NCBI RefSeq assembly: GCF_020536995.1
Contig: NC_068358.1
Span: 45,319,085-45,383,084 of the forward strand
From: Dreissena polymorpha
Lineage: Eukaryota > Mollusca > Bivalvia > Myida > Dreissenidae
Length of the DNA stretch: 64,000 nucleotides
Direction: 5' to 3'
This document shows positions 62,765 through 64,000 of the stretch, piece by piece. The translations under genes and the position numbers were made by a program. Within the stretch, counting starts at the first letter, position 1. The number at the start of each line of letters is the position of its first letter. Under the pieces are notes generated by a model, which saw only the letters and a program-made list of their open reading frames with translations, searched no databases and was not told the DNA's origin.

Positions 62765-64000
62765 TGGACGTTTGCGACGTCATTGTTTACAGGTGATTGC
62801 CTAAGATATGGATGATCAAATAAGACATTGTGTACTGAGGAGTACAGCGAGTGAGATTTTATGATATTTTTTGTGGTGGAGTAAAGATAAAGTTGTAAAT
62901 ATAACACATTTAATGCAAAACACACCACTTTCGTTTTTATAGATGTCTGTAATCCATGCAAGCCTCTGAGCCAGAACTCTTTGGCATAGCTGAAATCTCT
63001 TAAGTAAGTACAAATGAGTCGTACATATCTTGGAGTTTGCTATTTCATTTTGTGGATAAAAGAACATAAAAATATGCATGTGTACACGCAATTTGATGTC
63101 ATAAAAACACAAATAAACTCAACGATTCTAAACATGCATTCTCAGAGTGCAGGATCATGTGACTTTGTGGGGTTCCCCCTTTTAACTTTAATGGATGTAT
63201 ACACGACGGCAAGTGGTGATTTATTTCAAATAACTGTTTAAAATTGTTTTTCTTACGAATTTCAACTAGTACATACACGACATATTTTTATGCTGCTCAT
63301 GGCAATGTGCAATACATCGGAATTACTTTATTAAATAAGCCTGTGTTCTTCTTACAAAATTCGGCATCTACTGATTCATTGAACACGGCTATGCTTCACA
63401 TAACGTGAAGTTTTGTCAACGATTTCAGAGGTATTCAAGGATTTATTCTTATACCTTAAGATATCGGCACAAACTGCAAGAAAAACTCTTGTATGCACTA
63501 AAGACTTTTGCAAATGTATTTCAAAAACTTGAGATATTTGCAAAAATAAAGTTCTTATCAGTGTGTATACATTCTGTCCATCCCGTGTTTAAAATCGAGA
63601 AACCTGTTTGATTTTGCACTCTTAATCTGTTAAATACAAACGTTCGAAGAAAGTACATCCATTTAATAATAAGTAATTATATATATTACAACACAATACA
63701 TATCGGAAAATATTAATACCGTAAAATGGTGGGCAAATCAAGATACATTGTGAACAAATAAATAAATGAATCTTATACGAGACCAGTGTCTATTATATTC
63801 TATTTTGGGGATACAAGAGTGAATATCTGTTCTCCAAACTATCCCAGTTTATTTAGACAATCTTGTAAATGCATCCCTACAAAATGTGGCACTGTCGTAT
63901 GTGATCATGTTTTACCTCATTGTTCAATCTAGGCTTTGCCAGAAAAGTATTCATACATATCCTTTTCATACAGTTTAGCTTGTCAACTCAACATGATTAT
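62765..64000. other. GTPBP8 3' flank, no further gene
   Basis: The first AATAAA after the stop is at 63112-63117 and another lies near 63544; either could serve as a poly(A) signal. No convincing ORF or repeat end beyond. Confidence 0.5.

Overview
The window looks like nuclear DNA of a bivalve mollusc. Genes have many introns with GT-AG borders, and the DNA between exons is packed with short inverted-repeat elements, tRNA-derived SINEs and arrays built on GACCTTGAAGGATGACCTT. From memory this repeat mix is typical of heterodont bivalves such as Dreissena; the species is inference. Two host genes can be assembled on the + strand. The first is a ubiquitin-specific protease of the USP12/USP46 type (eight exons, 21454-33447, first coding exon not found). 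The second is the mitochondrial EngB-type GTPase GTPBP8 (51430-62764, 301 codons). One exon of ribosomal protein L21 lies on the minus strand at 10455-10593.

Layout. 1-10.4 kb: repeats and nested DNA transposons, including a 1.6 kb element with TA flanks, two hAT-like elements holding transposase remnants, and a hAT-type MITE with a perfect 8-bp target duplication. 10.4-21.4 kb: the RPL21 exon, long AT-rich stretches, a second near-identical copy of the repeat that opens the window, two broken LINE fragments and several SINEs. 21.4-33.5 kb: the USP gene, its introns loaded with copies of one palindromic MITE (family A), most of them within 60 bp of an exon edge. 34-36.3 kb: tandem repeats and another MITE. 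36.9-45.2 kb: a unit centred on a 1597-codon uninterrupted minus-strand ORF that joins a basic coiled coil, an RNase H/DDE transposase-like core, an OTU-like cysteine protease, a six-unit repeat array and two copies of a small PYPGKV...FYWP module; both flanks carry clusters of a GTTACTGCAAAG-like motif. 51.4-62.8 kb: GTPBP8, with satellites, foldbacks and MITEs in its introns.

Most notable points: (1) GTPBP8 carries two homologous exons of exactly 100 nt with the same phases. Either one gives an open 301-codon product and both together give an immediate stop, so they look like mutually exclusive exons between the G3 and G4 motifs. (2) The DDE-OTU ORF with its motif-bearing flanks looks like a large, perhaps poorly described transposon or a gene derived from one. 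(3) The USP gene has a decayed partial copy of its penultimate exon lodged between two MITE copies. All calls rest on reading the sequence and on remembered family motifs; no search was run.
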